Shown: in pieces, positions 11,037-22,948 of the stretch
Layout: each line of letters opens with the position of its first letter
How positions within the stretch are numbered: the first letter of the stretch is position 1
Assembly (NCBI GenBank): GCA_947652605.1
Contig: OX393583.1
Span: forward strand, 11,325,222-11,389,221
Length of the DNA: 64,000 bases
Source of the DNA: Elmis aenea
Lineage: Eukaryota; Arthropoda; Insecta; Coleoptera; Elmidae
Direction: 5' to 3'
The notes under the pieces: model-generated
The model's database searches: none
Seen by the model: the letters and a program-made list of their open reading frames with translations, nothing else
What the model was told of the DNA's origin: nothing
Position numbers and translations under genes: made by a program

Positions 11037-12162
11037 CACATAAAAAGCAGACATATTTTTGCCCGTGCTGCACACAAAATTAAAAATTATTTATTAACAA
11101 CGAAACTAAATGCATTTGAAAGAGGATGCAGAATAAAAAAGAAAAATATATGTTTTAGCATCCTCGTCGGGTTCAGCAACTCCTGGTGAGGTGGTACACC
11201 CTATGTACCACTATGCCTGTAATGCGAAATTTTGAGTAGCTTGATTTATCACAAATTGTAATATTTTCTTTTTTTTTACTTCTTTGTGGGTACAGATTTG
11301 TTTGAAAAACTATATTTTCAATAATTTTTTTCGGTTAACAGTAAACTAAATATTTTATAAGGTGTAGGATCAGTAACTTGATAAACAATATCTGTAATTC
11401 CAGCATAATATTCAAACTGGCCAGAACAGCAGCTAGTCAAAGATTCGTCCATCTGGGTGCCTCCTGAATGTTATTACTTGTATTTTTGTAAAATGACTTA
11501 GTGGCATATTGTTATCAGAATCTGACTAATCAGAATAATTTTGATAAGTTTCTAAATTATCCATTTCTAAATTAACTTCCCTTTCCTTATTTACCTGCTC
11601 TGTATCATCTAGTTCACCAATTATAGATTCTCGGTCAGTCGGAATATCTTCAATTTTCGCAAGAAATTAATCCTTTCAATTTAAATGGCAAGTCTTCTAA
11701 ATTGTATAATGATTTTAATAGTGATTATTTGTTTGAATGTTCACAGTGGTACAAATAACGTACCACCAAATTATTGTCAAATAAACACAAGAAAAACTTA
11801 TTTTAAATATGAAAACAATGTCAAGTGTAAACCATACCACAAGCAGACAGATTTAACATAAACACAATTATTTTATGTTAAAATTACACTAATTACAACA
11901 AATTATTTTTGTACACTTTACTGGGGTCCAAAATACAACTAAAATGAGTTGACAGACAATCAATGCAAGCAATTTCTATCGGGTTCTGACCTGCAGCGTA
12001 AAGTTACGTTATGTCAGTACATATTGGCATAGGTGGTACAGTTTTTAAGCGATCGTGCAGAACAGCAGAAATATTAAATTAGGTGGTACAATTTCAGTAC
12101 CACCATGCAGCATTGGTAACAAAAATGGTGGTACATAACGTGTACCACCATGCCTGTAAGAG
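11037..12162. mobile_element. piggyBac-like element with TTAA target sites
   Basis: The element is bounded by TTAA at 11033-11036 and 12163-12166. Its ends are perfect inverted repeats, CTCTTACAGGCA and TGCCTGTAAGAG. Subterminal inverted GGTGGTACA/TGTACCACC motifs occur on both sides (about 11190-11210, and repeatedly at 12030-12150). TTAA duplication is characteristic of piggyBac, though Kolobok elements share it. The 1126-bp unit is far too short for a complete transposase, so it is a deletion derivative. Confidence 0.7.
11440..11661 (-). pseudogene. Possible piggyBac transposase N-terminal remnant
   Basis: Within the TTAA-bounded element the minus strand reads an acidic stretch (KIEDIPTDRESIIGELDDTE, then VNKEREVNLEMDNLETYQ) with a stop near 11526-11528, followed by SDSDNNMPLSHF. 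Acidic, serine/aspartate-rich N-termini of this kind precede the catalytic domain in many piggyBac transposases. The catalytic domain is missing. The call depends mainly on its location between the TTAA ends. Confidence 0.4.
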
Positions 12163-13207
12163 TTAAAAAAGTGTAATACTGTCTCAAATTAATATGTTAC
12201 TTGCAGGGAGGGTACTGCAGGGTAACTTAAAGAACCATTTACCATTTTACTCTGAGTCAGGGGTCTGCAATCAATGGAGACATGGAAGATGGAAGTGTAA
12301 AGCTTTTAAAAAGTACTCCTAATAAGTAGCGGTACGAATGACCAATGTTTGAGAATCACTGGCATAACGTGTAATATTCTTTTGACAAAAAGTTCATGAG
12401 AGTTGACCATTTTTTGTGTGTGATGAATGTTTCAAAGATAATCTGTTTAAGTACTTTTAACAAGATTGTATCGGACATGTGGCGGTGAAAGATTACGTCT
12501 TAATTTGTTTCTTTTTTAAAGATAATCTGAAAGGATTACTAATTCCCTTAACGCAATTTTCTACATTTTTCCGCAAGGCAAAACAACAATTTGGCGGAAA
12601 TCGTGCGGTATTAACACTCATTAATTCGTGCCTCACACACAAGTTAACCACGAGTCTTGGAGATAATGTTATTAAATTACATGAACAGTCATTTATTATA
12701 ACATTAAATACAGTGTGTAACAATTAATTTTGATTCAAAAGTTTTGTTGCATATTATGTTCCCGATTGCACAAAGTAATACCGCTGTTAAAATACAAGTT
12801 AATCCCTAAAACTAGACAATATTAGCGCCAACTATGCTGCGATTTTGCCGAATTAGTTCTAGGCTTTGCGTGACTCAATTCCGGGGTTAATCCCAGGTTC
12901 AAATTTTATGCAATCGGGCCCAAACGATTTATAAATACCGGGTGATTCAGTTTGACTGTCCCACCTCCTTAAATTTTTAATTATTAAAAATAACTCCAAC
13001 AAACCTTATACAGGTAGTTTCTTAGGTATTGCAAAAAAAATCGGGAGGTGATTCCTTTTGAGTTTGAACTTTGGCTTATATAACAGTTTTTGCTTAAATT
13101 GACTCAAGGAACAAGCTTTTTTAGTTTGGCCGTTACGTCATGCAACATCCTGTACCTATAACAAAAATTGATAAAAGCTTCTCTTTATACACGTATCTAC
13201 AATTATA
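12163..13207. other. Non-coding stretch with weak hAT-like ends and an ACCGGGTGATTCAG terminus
   Basis: CAGGGGTCTGCAA begins at 12258 and TTTGAGAATCACTG ends at 12361. Each resembles a hAT end, but they do not match each other and there is no shared 8-bp flank. ACCGGGTGATTCAGTTTGAC at about 12938 recurs at about 37355, marking the end of another CAGGGTG-like subfamily. The two overlapping frames at 12479-12727 lie on opposite strands and look like chance. Confidence 0.4.
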
Positions 13208-14939
13208 CAGAGATGCGCAAAAGTATGGAAACAGACAAATATCTAGAAAACTATTGCAGTTATTGTATTTTTCGGATTCGATGAAAATATTAAGGTTGCA
13301 ATATGACTTTCGGTTCAACTCAAACTTTGATATGTTAAATCGAACACCCTGTATATTTTTACATTTTTAGATTCCTCTTAATATTTACTTTAAAAAATGT
13401 ATAAGGTTATGTGGGTCTAAAGTCAACCGTTTTCGTAAAATTTACATTTGGGTGAAAATTTGAAGCGATGCAGCACTTTCAATTTTTTCTAACATTAAAG
13501 TTTGAGAATTAGATTAATAATTGATTATTTAACATGTTTTTTACACTAGGTCAAACTTGTGAAACTTCAAACATCGATAACTCGATTTTCTTAAATACAA
13601 CACACTATTTGTTTTTACATAGTCTTGTAGACAATTTGATTGTCTTTCAAAAACAATTACCATGTTTCATACCTAAAACTAATATTTTTCAAGTTATCGC
13701 GATTTTATTGTAAATTATTCCGGCAACGTAATATTTTCGAGTAGGCCATGAAGGTTGACAGCGGTAATTTTGAGACAATTGAAAGATTTAAACACGAGAA
13801 GTTGTAATATTAGCTTTTCCTTTAGAATTTTCAATTTTTTTTGTAATATAGATGTAATTTTAACAATCTTACGTTTATACCGAGATTTTTTATCAGGACC
13901 ACAATATTTTTCATATAATTGATTTTGATCGTCTACAACGTCCTAAAAACCGATTGATAGTGTATTGAGTACGGGAAAAGAACACTGATTAAACAAAAGT
14001 CACTGGCCAATACTATCTTTAAATTTAAAAAAACGGTTAGGGTTGAAACCGTTTCCGGTTCAACCGAAAATCATTCTGTAGAAACACAAAAAATTAGTTT
14101 ATATAATTTAGTAATTGTCCCATCACACTAGTCCAATGAATAAATGCATAATTTTAAGAAACCTTTATTTAAACGTAAAAATAGTAAAATTATATCTACA
14201 TTATTAGAAGTGTGGAAAATAAGTGAGGCAAAGATAATATTATAACTTTATTGTTTTTTCTTTCAATTGTTTCAAATTTACCGCTGTCTACCTTCATAGC
14301 CTACTCGAAAATATTACGTTGCCCTAATAATTTACAATAAAATCGCGATATCTCGTAAAATATCAGTTTTAGGTATAAAAAATGGCTAATGTTTTTGAAA
14401 GACAATCAAATTTTCTACAAGAACGTGTAAAAATATACAGGTGTTGTATTTAAGAAAAATGAGTTATCAATGTGTAAGGTTTCACGAGTTTGTCCGAGCG
14501 TAAAAAACACCCTGTGTAATATTTTAAAAATGTAGCTAGTGCAAAGTGTTAAATAATCTATTGTCAATCTAATTCTCAACCGAAATTTTACTGCCTTTTT
14601 AAATAACTGAAATGTTGCAAAAAATTAAAAGTTCTGTATCGCTCAAAATTTTCACAAAAATGTAAACTTCACGAAAACGGTTGACTTTAGACCCACATAA
14701 CCTTATACATTTTTTAAAGTACATATTTTGAGGAATCCGAAAATGTCAAAATATACAGGGTGTTCTATTTAAAATTTCAAAGTTTGAGTCCGTTTCCGGT
14801 TGAACCGTAAGTCGTTTCGCAACCTTAATATTTCCATTGAATCCGAAAAATACTATAACGCTCAGATACAAAATTTCATTGTTATATCTGCAATAGTGTT
14901 CTAGATATTTGTCTGTTTCCATACTTTTGCGCAACACTG
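13208..14939. mobile_element. Long palindromic member of the GATGCGCAAAAG family
   Basis: The ends CAGAGATGCGCAAAAGTATG and its inverted counterpart GCGCAACACTG are both flanked by TA. Arms extend inward for several hundred bases; for example, GAAAACGGTTGACTTTAGAC lies near 14680 with its inverted partner near 13425. Inner boundary motifs include CACCCTGTATATTTTTACAT at 13346 and ACACCCTGTG near 14507. The centre (about 13640-14330) contains a second inverted layer (GTAATATTTTCGAGTAGGC and its reverse). No transposase is recognisable. Confidence 0.75.
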
Positions 14940-15757
14940 TATATTTTCACTGCAATTTCATGCAGTTTTTTTTTTTAATGCCGTTTATAACTATTTAAGG
15001 CTTATTGGTGTAATTTGTAAAATCGGAAATTATAAATGATGTGATTTATGCCATTTATGCGATTTATAGAGACAATCGGCACGCACGTATGACTAACCAA
15101 CACACTTGATGTTACGTATTTACAAGCAAATATTGATTAAATGAAACACAACTTCTAATTAAATTTGATACTTTATAAAACAAACTCAGTCAAGATAACT
15201 ACGCAGACGATAACAATAAGAATTTTCATAAATTATCTAACTACATAAATTGAAAAATGCCAAACTGAATGAATTAAAAGTGTGTCATGTTAAACACGAA
15301 ATGTAATTTATCAAATGTCAAATATGTTGTGCAACGGTGATGATCTGTTACATAACAATGTGTGTTCTCTCGCACTTGAAGTGAAGAATCTGAAAGTGTA
15401 TTCTCGTTGATTTTGCCTATTTTAATACACTAACATTTTGCCGCGTGAAGATACTTTATTACTTTGGCCATGAAATACATGAAGAACTAAAAACGAGAAA
15501 TTTTTTAAAGTGGCGGATACAGATATTTACAGGGACATTCAAAAAGTCTGCTACAAATTGAAAAGTTTTTTATCTTCGATATCTCAGATAATATTATTCT
15601 TCTTAACCTTTCTGAACTCGAGTGATTTTTCATAACAAATAAAGTGATATGGATAAAAATGAGTAATACTTGATTCTCAAAAAATTGGAGTAAATGCTCC
15701 AAGTCGCATCTAATAAAAATTAGAAGCAGATGCTTAGGTTGAGCACTTACTTTTATA
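14940..15757. other. Mostly featureless AT-rich DNA
   Basis: No gene is visible. At about 15529 the sequence TACAGGGACATTCAAAAAGT resembles a variant terminus of the CAGGGTG class, without a partner. The minus-strand frame at 15505-15783 has no recognised domain. Confidence 0.4.
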
Positions 15758-16320
15758 CAGGGTGTCCCAGTTAACTTGAACATGGGGATCTCGTAAACGG
15801 TAAGAGATACAGAGTTGGTTAAATGGGTGAGAATGATCTATGATTTAAGAGCAACTATTCCATGAAAAAAAATCGTGAAAAAAATTTACAGTTTTCGCGC
15901 TATTCGTAAAAAACAAAAAAATGACGTTTTCGATTTTTGCTTATAACTTGCTTATTTAAAATCATACCCAAAATATTTTTCGACATTATAAGGACACGTT
16001 TTTGCGTAGAATTGAATTTAGTTAATAAATATTACCCATCTTCATTTGTTTTCGTTATTTTAACATTAACTTTCTTATTTTAAATACGGATCGTAGTTGA
16101 TTATGACACCATTAAAAAGAGATTTTTTTTTCTCATTTTATTGATGTATGGGTTGATATGTTTATTTTTAAAAATAAGCAAGTTATAGCGATATTATTGT
16201 ATTTGTTAAATTTAATCAAAGTGGCCATTGGAAAACAAAACAAAACATCGCATAAATAAACTAGCTGTAATTAATTCAACACAAAGAAACCTAAATAATT
16301 TAAGATATTTTTCAAATTAC
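15758..16320 (+). mobile_element. Left half of a CAGGGTGTCCCAGTTA element
   Basis: It begins CAGGGTGTCCCAGTTAAC, then CATGGGGATCTCGTAAACGG, and continues through arm text shared with 6459-8484 (GTTTTATGCTTATAACTTGC-like and AAACAAAACAAAACATCGC blocks). No matching right end is present before the hAT insertion at 16386. It is probably a half-element left by deletion. Confidence 0.6.
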
Positions 16321-16385
16321 ACAAAAATTTATGATTTTTCAATTAGGTACTATTACTATTGAATCTAAATTACATGTGTTCAAAG

Positions 16386-17615
16386 CAGGGTGGATAAAAA
16401 TCATGATTTTTATAAAAAAAATCAAAAAAATCGATTTATTTGATTTAAATCAAATGTACCATATTATCGAATTTAGTGACATATTCACATGCTATTTCTG
16501 TTTTGTGCTAATACATTTAATAACCAATATATTTAATACATTGGTGAATTTTTGTCAAAATGAAAAATTAAATATAATGTTTAAGAATTTTGAAAAAATC
16601 AGTGCTAAATGGTGAGGTTTCATTAATTATATACAGGGTGAGTCATTCTCATTAGTGCGGGATCGGTCGATTGTGGCTAAACGGCTTGAGATATGAAGTT
16701 GATTCAAATGCTATTTTATACAATTTTTTCTAAACAACACAATACAAATATTTTCAAATATACAGGGTGAGTCACCTTTCTAAAACTAATAGCAACTTTT
16801 ATATTTCAAATACAACACCCAATTTTTTATTTAATATTCTTGACCGCCTTCATTTTAGCTTTGCATCAATATAAAATACTACAGGTTTTTATACGGCGTT
16901 GTAAAACAAAATTAATTTTCTAAATTATTCAAGGTTTTAAGTCTTTATTTAAAAAATTCTCCTGAAGTTATTTTGAAGTACAGAGTTTTAATTTGGTATG
17001 AACATGCAGAAAAAATTTCTCTGTTCGCTCGATATGAAAAAATTTGAATCACACATACAGGAGTGTTTATAAATAGGTGGGTGGCAACTTCCATGACTTT
17101 CAAAAGCTCGTAACTCGATTTTTTTCAAATGCGAACAACTGTATTTTTTTTATGTCATCGAATTCGTCTTTAAAAGAAAGAGCTTCATTTTTTGTTAAGT
17201 ATGTCCTATACCCAAAACTCATACTTTTCGAGATATTCGACATTTTTCTTCAAATCGTTATAGAAGCAATAGAGTGCTGTGGAAATTGAAAAAACTGACT
17301 GTTCACTTCGCTAACGTCAAAAAACTTGTCATTTATTTTTTGAATTATTGCATTTCCACAATGAATATTACTTTACAAGAGCAAATTGATATTGGTTTAT
17401 TCACCATTTCGTGTATTTAATTACTAATAGTAATACAATTTTGTTTTATTATAAATATTATATTGTATCTACTCATATAATCTGTGTTTTAAATTGATAA
17501 TTAAAAAAAAAAAATCACTTGATTTAAATCAATGATTTTTTTTAAAAAATCACTTGATTTAAATCATGATTTAAATCGTGATTTAAATCAATTGATTTAA
17601 ATCTGCTCAACCCTG
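16386..17615. mobile_element. Non-autonomous hAT element with 8-bp target duplication
   Basis: The 8-bp sequence GTTCAAAG flanks both sides perfectly (16378-16385 and 17616-17623). The ends are CAGGGTGGATAAAAATC and GATTTAAATCTGCTCAACCCTG, and both have subterminal ATGATTTAAATC repeats, especially dense at 17510-17605. Eight-bp duplications and CAGGG ends are typical of the hAT superfamily. No transposase is present. CAGGGTGAGTCA motifs at about 16635 and 16765, plus ACAGGAGTGTTTATAAATAG near 17055, show further small insertions inside it. Confidence 0.9.
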
Positions 17616-18141
17616 GTTCAAAGTGTAGCCCACTCTCCATGGGCAATGCAAATTTGAGATCTGCACTTTCTAGATAACAATGTTTTCCTAAATTTTTGTC
17701 CAAATAATTTTGGCATTTTTAATTTGCAACACAGCTTTAGAACCACTTTAGAACACAACGTACTTTAGAATGTAACTAATATGTTGTTGACTTTTGGAAA
17801 TGCCAACATGGCAAAACTTAAACAGCCTACTTTAATGTATAATAAAAGTAAGAGTATAGGTACCTTAGTAATTTAAACTATTAAAACAGTATCAATGACA
17901 TAAAAATTTTACTAATATAGTATTGCAAATTAATATGCATGGAAAGTTTTTATTGTCAATTAGTTTATAACTATTACTAATAACTGCCTTTATCAATAGC
18001 TATTCGTTGACTACGAAACTGTTGTCATTCAAAAAATGTCGTTGAAGTTATATAATAATACCGTGAGGTATAATTAATTTAAATTTGTAAAAATTAAACT
18101 GCAGCGACGAAATTTTACTACGCCAGTAATAAATGTTTTAT
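17616..18141. other. Non-coding; start of a repeat also found at 52750 and 53865
   Basis: The stretch GGGCAATGCAAATTTGAG with GATCTGCACTTTCTAGATAA near 17640-17700 recurs at 52754-52806 and in reverse at 53862-53925, so it is an end of a dispersed element. Nothing else is recognised. Confidence 0.5.
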
Positions 18142-18661
18142 AGGTAAGAGGGAAATATCAAAAGAAACGAAAACGCGAATTTTTAATGCAGTGTACGTAC
18201 CCATCCTCACGTACAGTTCAGAAACTTGGACACTAACTCAAAAACAAAAACAAAGAATACAGGTACAAGAAATGAGATTTTTAAGAAGAATAGAGGGATG
18301 TAGACTGATCGATAACATCAGTAACGAAAAAATCCGAAATAACCTAGGAGTAGCAGATATTAAGAAAAAGATGGAGACGAATCAATTAAAATGGCTTGGA
18401 CATTTACTACGCATGACAGAAAGTAGATACGCGAAAATAGGATGGAAAATACAGATGGAGGGAAAACGAAATAGAGGAATGCCAAGAATAAAATGGGAAA
18501 AAGAAGTGAGGAAGAGACTAGAAGAAAAAGGAGTCAGCTGGAGATATGTGCCACAATTAGCTAACGATAGGCAGGAGTGGAGAAACTTAATACCGAAATA
18601 GAAAAGCATACCTCGACACCGAAAGGTACAAGAGCAATCGATTAAGAAGAAGAAGAAGAAA
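18142..18661 (+). pseudogene. RTE-like non-LTR retrotransposon, C-terminal reverse transcriptase end and 3' tail
   Basis: The open frame reads REISKETKTRIFNAVYVPIL, then TYSSETWTL, then EMRFLRRIEGCRLIDNISNE and ends near RQEWRNLIPK with a stop at about 18600. The order (Y-x-S-E-x-W-T-L, then E-M-x-x-L-R-R-I, then WLGH, then a basic R-x-R-G-x-P-x-x-x-W segment) is the familiar C-terminal portion of insect RTE/BovB-like polyproteins downstream of the catalytic YADD box. The catalytic part is absent, which is typical 5' truncation. A GAAGAAGAAGAAGAA tail at 18643-18661 is the likely 3' end of the inserted copy. The open frame has no stop over 150 codons, so this fragment is fairly young. Confidence 0.8.
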
Positions 18662-19396
18662 AATTAAACAAAATTGTCAATGGAGAATAATTAAATTAAA
18701 TGCAGCACCTTTATTACGGTTGTTATTAGTTGTAAAAATAGCTAATTAGAACCTTTTGGTTGTATTGAAGCACTTAGTATTTTTAGCGAACAAATATTTG
18801 CGTTACATTGTTTATTTGCTTTCCTCGTGCTTAACATTAGCACAATTCCTTGCAATTTTCAAATTTAAAGTCCATTTATAACACAAGTACATAAATGCAG
18901 TTGGACCAACTTTTGTTATTTACGTTCGGTGCAAAAGTATATATTTTTTGAATTTCAAAGCCTACTATTTTAATTCTATCAAAGATTGCATGTTTACCTA
19001 TAAATTATAATTAATTAGAAAAGCTGTAACTCGAGATATATTACCTTTAGACATAAAACACCTAAAATATTTATCAAGATAAATAAATTCTTTTTTACGA
19101 AAGTTTGCCAAAACACACGGTATTTTAGCTAGAAAAAAAAAGTTCTTATACGTGCTTAAATTCAAGTTTTATGTTACCGATTTACCACTGAAAGCACGTA
19201 TGACAATCTAATATTTATGTTGTCGATGATCTCTGCGATGCTTCGTTTAAATAAAAAAATATACCTGTTGTAATTGAGTTCTGGAACATACCCTTAGTTA
19301 TCTTTAGTTTTGATTTTAGATAAATAAAATGCCTATTAGTCACATGATATGTGTAAGAAACCGGATTATTTGTTTGGCTATCATATTGATACTATA
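18662..19396. other. No gene seen
   Basis: AT-rich sequence without a recognised repeat terminus or coding pattern. Confidence 0.5.
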
Positions 19397-20985
19397 CAGG
19401 GTGCCCATTTTTCTAACCTGTTGTATGGGCAACTCCGTTAATATTGGAGATACAGAAACGTTTAAATTAGCAAATTTGTGCAAAATTTAAAGGGGAAGCT
19501 GACATATTTAAATTTGACCTACGTCATCAACTTTTTGAAATATTTTGAAAAAACTGAAAAAGGTCGATTTTTTCAAACTTGAATAATTCTGTAACCATAT
19601 GAGCTAGAACAAAAATAAACATTGGCTTGTATAGACATTTTTACGTAGATTTTAAATATGTTAACGAAATTTTCATAGCACTCTCGATTTGCGAGCTATA
19701 CCACAAACTTGCATTTTTTAAAATGGAAGTCATAGTTGGCTGTGGTCTTATTAAAAAGGTTATTTTTTTCTCGTTTCAATGATATAAGGTTTGTTATGCT
19801 TTACTGTTGTAGTTTTTCTTTAAATAAGCAAAAATAATTTTACATGTTCACAGCCTACTAATAGATGGGAGTTATCCCGTGTTGATGTTCTTTTTTTTTT
19901 CGATGTGACATTTAAGAGTTGTCTCTTATTGTTAGGGTAGCAGTTATTAGCCAGTTACAAATTTTAAAAACAAAACCTCAGAGTTTGTCAAATAACATTT
20001 ATTTTGTTATACGTCATTGAATAAAAAGATAGTTTACGTATGTCTCTGTCTCGTGTTGATCAAAATTTTTGTTTATTATAAATTTCAAAAACAAAGTTTT
20101 CTAATGAAGAAAAATATTATCAGGCTTTTTGGTATACCTGTATTTTTTTAAATTGGTTTCTAATAACGAAAATAATTTCTTTCTTGGTTGGCTCCTTTCC
20201 ATAAATCTTTGCAAATACATTTCACTTGAATTTCTACTATTTCTATTACAAGCGTAGTAACAGAAAAGCATGTGGTTTTTTCTTCATTACAACACATTAT
20301 TTTTGAAATTTACAATAAACTCCATCAAAAATTTTGATCAAAACGAGAGAGAGAGAGAGAGTTATACGTAAAACAAACAATAAATTATATTTGACAAACT
20401 CTGAGGTTTTGTTTTTAAAATTTGTAACTGGCTAATAACTGCTACACTAACAATAAAAGACAACTGTTAAATGTCACATCGAATAAAAAGAACATCAACA
20501 CGGGATAACTTCCATCTATTAGTAGGCTGTGAATATGTAGAATGATTTTTGCTTATTTAAAGAAAAACTACAATAGTAAAGCATAACAAACCTTATATCA
20601 TTGAAACGAGAAAAAAATAACCTTTTTAATAAGACCACAGCCAACTATGACTTCCATTTAAAAAAATGCAAGTTTGTGCTATAACTCGCAAATCGAGAGT
20701 GCTATGAAAATTTCGTTAACATATTTAAAATCTACGTGAAAATATCTACAAAAGCCAATTTTTATTTTTGTCTAACTCATGTGGTTACGGAATTATTCAA
20801 GTTTGAAAAAATCGACCTTTTTTAGTTTTTTCAAAATATTTCAAAAAGTTGATGACGTAGGTCAAATTTAAAAATCGCATCAGTTTTCCCTTTAAATTCT
20901 GCACAAATTTGCTAATTTAAACGTTTCTGTATCTCCAATATTAACGGAGTTACCCATACAACAGGTTAGAAAAATGGGCACCCTG
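19397..20985. mobile_element. 1.59-kb nearly perfect palindromic CAGGGTGCCC element
   Basis: It starts CAGGGTGCCCATTTTTCTAA and ends with the inverted counterpart TTAGAAAAATGGGCACCCTG, with TATA on both sides. Inverted arms of about 700 bp remain highly alike throughout: GTTGTATGGGCAACTCCG, GACGTAGGTCAAATTTAA and TAGTAGGCTGTGAA each recur in reverse. The centre lies around 20150-20280. A (GA)n run at 20346-20361 interrupts only the right arm. No transposase is recognisable. Confidence 0.85.
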
Positions 20986-22114
20986 TATAGTTAACTTTTT
21001 TACATTTTTAAAATAGTCCTTCCAAACGGAAAAGTGTTATTTATACATAAACAACTCTCTTATACATATAAGATTGCACATAGTATAAGAAAAAACAAAG
21101 AAGCTTTTAAGAAATTACTGAAAAAAATCAATTAGTGTTGGAAAAGATAACACTTCAAACTTTATTTTTTTGTGAAAATAATCAAGGTTTATAATTGCTT
21201 TTGTAAATGTTTATTTAGACATTCAAAATTGCGTACTAGATTAATTTATGACATAAAAATGATTGTACATAATATGACATAATTTAAGTTTTGTTATGTT
21301 GTAAATAAAATAATTCATTTATACCTTCATTTTTTGCTGTGTTTGTGCGTTCTTTTGTTTCTTATCAGCTAATAGGTGAAACCTGACGTTATTAATTCAT
21401 GGCTTGCTCAATTTTTTTCATGAAAATCGTTTTTTATTGTTAGAACCGTCAAATTTTAAAATAAATGTATCATATTGCCGATATTAAAAAGATAAAAAAA
21501 TAAGCTCTCGAATGACACTAAAATCAACTATAGTTTGCAATTTAAAAAAATGCAATTTATGCTGTATCTCGTAAAATAGGTGCAAGTGGACACCCGGTAT
21601 AGTTGTACGTAATTAGAGCTGTTGCTAGAGCATTTCACAAATTTGCTTTTCTACTCAACGGTGTCACGGCAAAAAGTGATAACCCAATGAAAACCACAAC
21701 AACAAGCTTATTAATGTTAAACCAACAGACCATACCACCACATCAAAAAAAAAACCATTGAAATAACCACAAGATTTTCAAATGCATGAATTTATTAAAA
21801 ATGCAACGATCCGAAAAAAAAAACAATAGCATAGAAATCTTTTGAGGGCAACAATTTGATGACTAGCTTGACAAAAATGCAAAGAATTAGAAAAAACTGA
21901 ACAATACCCATTTTTTATAAATTGATTCTATATTGATTGATTATGTTACAAAAGAAGTGGATTTTCCTTAGTGACACAGTTTTGTGTAACCTTGTTCTTA
22001 AATATTTCACAGATTTTTTTGCGTAATCATCATTTTATCCATCTCATAATTAATAATAGCAAATAAATGAAATCGTTTACTTATGCAAATCAAACACGAA
22101 ATTTTTAAACAAAC
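20986..22114. other. Mostly featureless; one variant terminus
   Basis: No gene is visible. GTGGACACCCGGTATA near 21587 resembles a CACCC(T/G)GTATA end whose partner was not found. The remainder is AT-rich without structure I can name. Confidence 0.4.
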
Positions 22115-22948
22115 GGGGATGCGCAAAAGTATGAAAACCGACAAATATCTAGAATACTATTGCAGATATAACAATGAAATTTTGTATATGAGCGTTATGG
22201 TATTTTCTGGATTCGATGAAAATATTAAGGTTGCAATACGACTTCCGGTTCTACCGGAAATGAACTCAAACTTTGAAAGTTTAAAAATTCCTTGAAAAAT
22301 TTCGACACCTCGACTTTAAAATATTTCAATTGCCTTAGTAATAATAATAAAAATCGAGACAGCTCTAAAAATATTAACTTTAGGTATAGGACATGCTTAA
22401 TAATTTCGAAAGACACTTAAATTCTCTACAAGAAAATATAAAAATATACAGGGTGTTGCATTTAAGAAAAATTACTTATCGATGTTTAAAGTTTCACAAG
22501 TTTGACCAAGCGTAAAAAACACCCTGTATAATATTTTTAAAATGTAGGTAGAGCAAAGTGTTAATTAATCTAATGTCAATTTAGTTTTTAAACGAAATAT
22601 TACCGTTTTTTTAAATAAATTTAATGTTAATAAAAATTGAAAGTGCTATATCGTTCAAAAATTTCATAAAAATGTAAATTTTACGAAAACGGTTGACTTA
22701 AGACCCATATAATTTTTTACATTTTTTAAAGTAAATTTTAAGAAAAATCCAAAAATGTAAAAATATACAGGGTGTTCTGTTTTAAAAAAATACATTTTTA
22801 TATGTGCCGCTCAAACAAAACACCCTGTATATTTTGAAATTTTGGGTTATGTAGAAAATAGGTTCGCACAATATTTGTTTTAAATATTTTTTGATATTTT
22901 CATTAATAAAGGAGCTATCGAAGAATCTCAGGGTCGTGGTGCACCCTG
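22115..22948. mobile_element. Chimeric CAGGGTG element (two subfamilies joined)
   Basis: The left end is GGGGATGCGCAAAAGTATGA (the family of 7714-8372). From about 22290 the text switches to the right half of the GGTGCACCACGACC family (CTTAGTAATA, AAATCGAGACAGCTC and AATATACAGGGTGTTGCATT), ending GTCGTGGTGCACCCTG. The corresponding unmixed copy is at 42400-44276. The junction lies near TTTGAAAGTTTAAAAATTCC. Confidence 0.65.

Noticed and set aside
12258..12361. 104-bp hAT MITE
   Set aside because: The two ends each look hAT-like but do not match one another, and the 8-bp flanks differ, so it is reported only as weak ends within a stretch.
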